From Pseudomonas saudimassiliensis (GTDB lineage: Bacteria > Pseudomonadota > Gammaproteobacteria > Pseudomonadales > Pseudomonadaceae), in assembly GCF_000939975.1 (NCBI RefSeq), contig NZ_LK391969.1, forward strand, positions 2,177,953 to 2,241,952: a stretch of DNA of 64,000 nt, written 5' to 3'. Shown in pieces: positions 60,567 through 64,000 of this stretch (position 1 is the first letter of the stretch; every line of letters begins with the position of its first letter). The position numbers were made by a program, and so were the translations under genes. Below the pieces are notes generated by a model. It saw only the letters and a program-made list of their open reading frames with translations. It did not search any database and was not told the DNA's origin.

Positions 60567-60923
60567 TCACATGGTATGGGTCGGGCGGTCGGACTTGAGC
60601 GCGCCGGCCAGGTAGGTTTCGATTTTGCTACGGGCGGTATTGTCCTGGTCACTGAACTGCACGCCGATGCCGGCCGCACGGTTGCCTTGGGCACCCCGTG
60701 GAGTGATCCAGATGACCTTGCCAGCGACGGGAATCTTCTCCGGCTCCTCCATCAGGTTGAGCAACATGAAGACCTCATCGCCCAGGCGATAGGACTTGTT
60801 GGTGGGAATGAACATCCCGCCGTGTTTGACAAAGGGCATGTAGGCCGCATACAGCACTGACTTGTCCTTGATGGTCAGTGAAAGAATGCCGTTGCGGGGT
60901 CCTGGCGCAGTCGCAATGCTCAT
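60567..60923 (-). CDS. pilZ: Type IV pilus assembly protein PilZ
   Basis: This 118-residue single-domain PilZ protein is the founding type needed for type IV pilus assembly in P. aeruginosa. It has the beta-barrel core (GILSLTIKDKSVLYAAYMPFVKHGGMFIPTNKSYRLGDEVFMLLNLMEEPEKIPVAGKVIWITPRGAQGNRAAGIGVQF) but no RxxxR c-di-GMP switch at the N-terminus. This agrees with reports that PilZ itself does not bind c-di-GMP and works with FimX/PilB. It lies between holB and tatD in a conserved operon. Confidence 0.96.
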   Translation of the reverse strand: MSIATAPGPRNGILSLTIKDKSVLYAAYMPFVKHGGMFIPTNKSYRLGDEVFMLLNLMEEPEKIPVAGKVIWITPRGAQGNRAAGIGVQFSDQDNTARSKIETYLAGALKSDRPTHTM

Positions 60924-60974
60924 ATCGGTGTCCTTGTTTGATACGTCGGCATGGGGGCAGCCCCCGTGACAAGA

Positions 60975-63659
<2,685 letters not shown>

Positions 63660-63667
63660 GAAAAACT

Positions 63668-64000
63668 TCAACTCAAGACCTGCTTTGCAAGGGCCTGGAT
63701 CCGCCGTGTCTGCGTCCCTACTGCCCACTGGTGATCGGCCAGGGCTATCACCGGCCAGACGCCAAACACGCTGTTGCAGCAAAAGATTTCCGTGCTGCGC
63801 AGCAATTCATCATGTTTCACCTGGCGCTGCGTCACCGCTTCGCCCTGCTCCGCGAGTTGATCAATCAGGTAGTCCCGCATCACGCCGCGCACACCGCAGT
63901 GATCCAGTGCCGGGGTGATCCAGGCATCATCCAGGCGAATGAACAGGTTGCTCATGGTGCCTTCGACCGGATTACCGACCAGATCAAGGACCAACCCCTC
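63668..64000 (-). CDS. pabC: Aminodeoxychorismate lyase, 3' part only
   Basis: PabC converts 4-amino-4-deoxychorismate to p-aminobenzoate and pyruvate in folate synthesis (PLP fold type IV). The frame stays open through base 64000, so the gene starts beyond the window; about 110 C-terminal residues are visible. The piece GNPVEGTMSNLFIRLDDAWITPALDHCGVRGVMRDYLIDQLAEQ is the diagnostic fold-IV C-terminal motif with the PLP-phosphate contact Thr/Ser. It is eight bases upstream of mltG, as in other Pseudomonas. Confidence 0.93.
   Translation of the reverse strand, partial: EGLVLDLVGNPVEGTMSNLFIRLDDAWITPALDHCGVRGVMRDYLIDQLAEQGEAVTQRQVKHDELLRSTEIFCCNSVFGVWPVIALADHQWAVGTQTRRIQALAKQVLS

Overview
This window looks like a chromosomal segment of a pseudomonad, most likely a marine or halotolerant Halopseudomonas (the former Pseudomonas pertucinogena lineage). 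It is GC-rich, with strong G/C at third codon positions. Several gene neighbourhoods are typical of Pseudomonas: aat-bpt-infA at the left edge, pabC-mltG-tmk-holB-pilZ-tatD at the right edge, a fapABCDEF functional-amyloid operon, and a class II ribonucleotide reductase split into nrdJa and nrdJb. The genus call rests mainly on a secreted polyester hydrolase at 15849-16757, which from memory closely resembles PE-H of Halopseudomonas aestusnigri. No database search was run. There are no rRNA or tRNA genes, insertion sequences, prophages or CRISPR arrays.

Layout. 1-1635: N-degron transferases and infA. 1780-4977: acyl-CoA dehydrogenase divergent from a LysR regulator, then a periplasmic binding protein. 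5022-9552: miaE, a tandem universal stress protein behind a good ANR/FNR-type box, and acnB. 9573-15786: small and housekeeping genes, including a DUF903 lipoprotein, an unannotated 49-residue Arg-rich ORF, rimO, a thioredoxin-like protein, a thioesterase, an AEC carrier, an acetyltransferase and an extensin-like protein. 15849-16757: the polyester hydrolase. 17108-23336: a metallo-beta-lactamase-fold hydrolase converging on a tight glycosyltransferase-UDP-galactopyranose mutase-glycoside hydrolase-ABC exporter operon, which suggests a galactofuranose-containing glycoconjugate. 23626-30208: an LprI-like lipoprotein, an MscS channel, a CopD-like membrane protein, and a MarR regulator with two FUSC-family exporters. 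30218-32439: a sodium:solute symporter with a 43-residue partner and a possible 31-residue leader peptide.

32873-41318: a YjdM/PhnA-like protein, a DUF3429 protein, a moxR-DUF58-tgpA transglutaminase operon, a TAXI-type binding protein, rnk and rmuC. 41498-47526: a sigma-54 activator convergent with fapA-F. These two probably work together: the six Fap proteins build an extracellular amyloid fibre, and the activator is the obvious candidate regulator. 47899-50823: nrdJab. 51008-53139: DUF1285, DUF4823 and radical SAM genes. 53322-56763: a type B carboxylesterase lipoprotein, an exported amidohydrolase and a TetR regulator. A clean inverted repeat lies between the TetR gene and a class V aminotransferase. 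58406-59780: pirin and wrbA. 59785-64000: tatD-type DNase, pilZ, holB, tmk, mltG and the 3' part of pabC.

The most noteworthy items are the polyester hydrolase, the fap locus with its own activator, the galactofuranose-type export operon, and two small ORFs missed by length cut-offs. Regulatory sites were read by eye and are candidates only.
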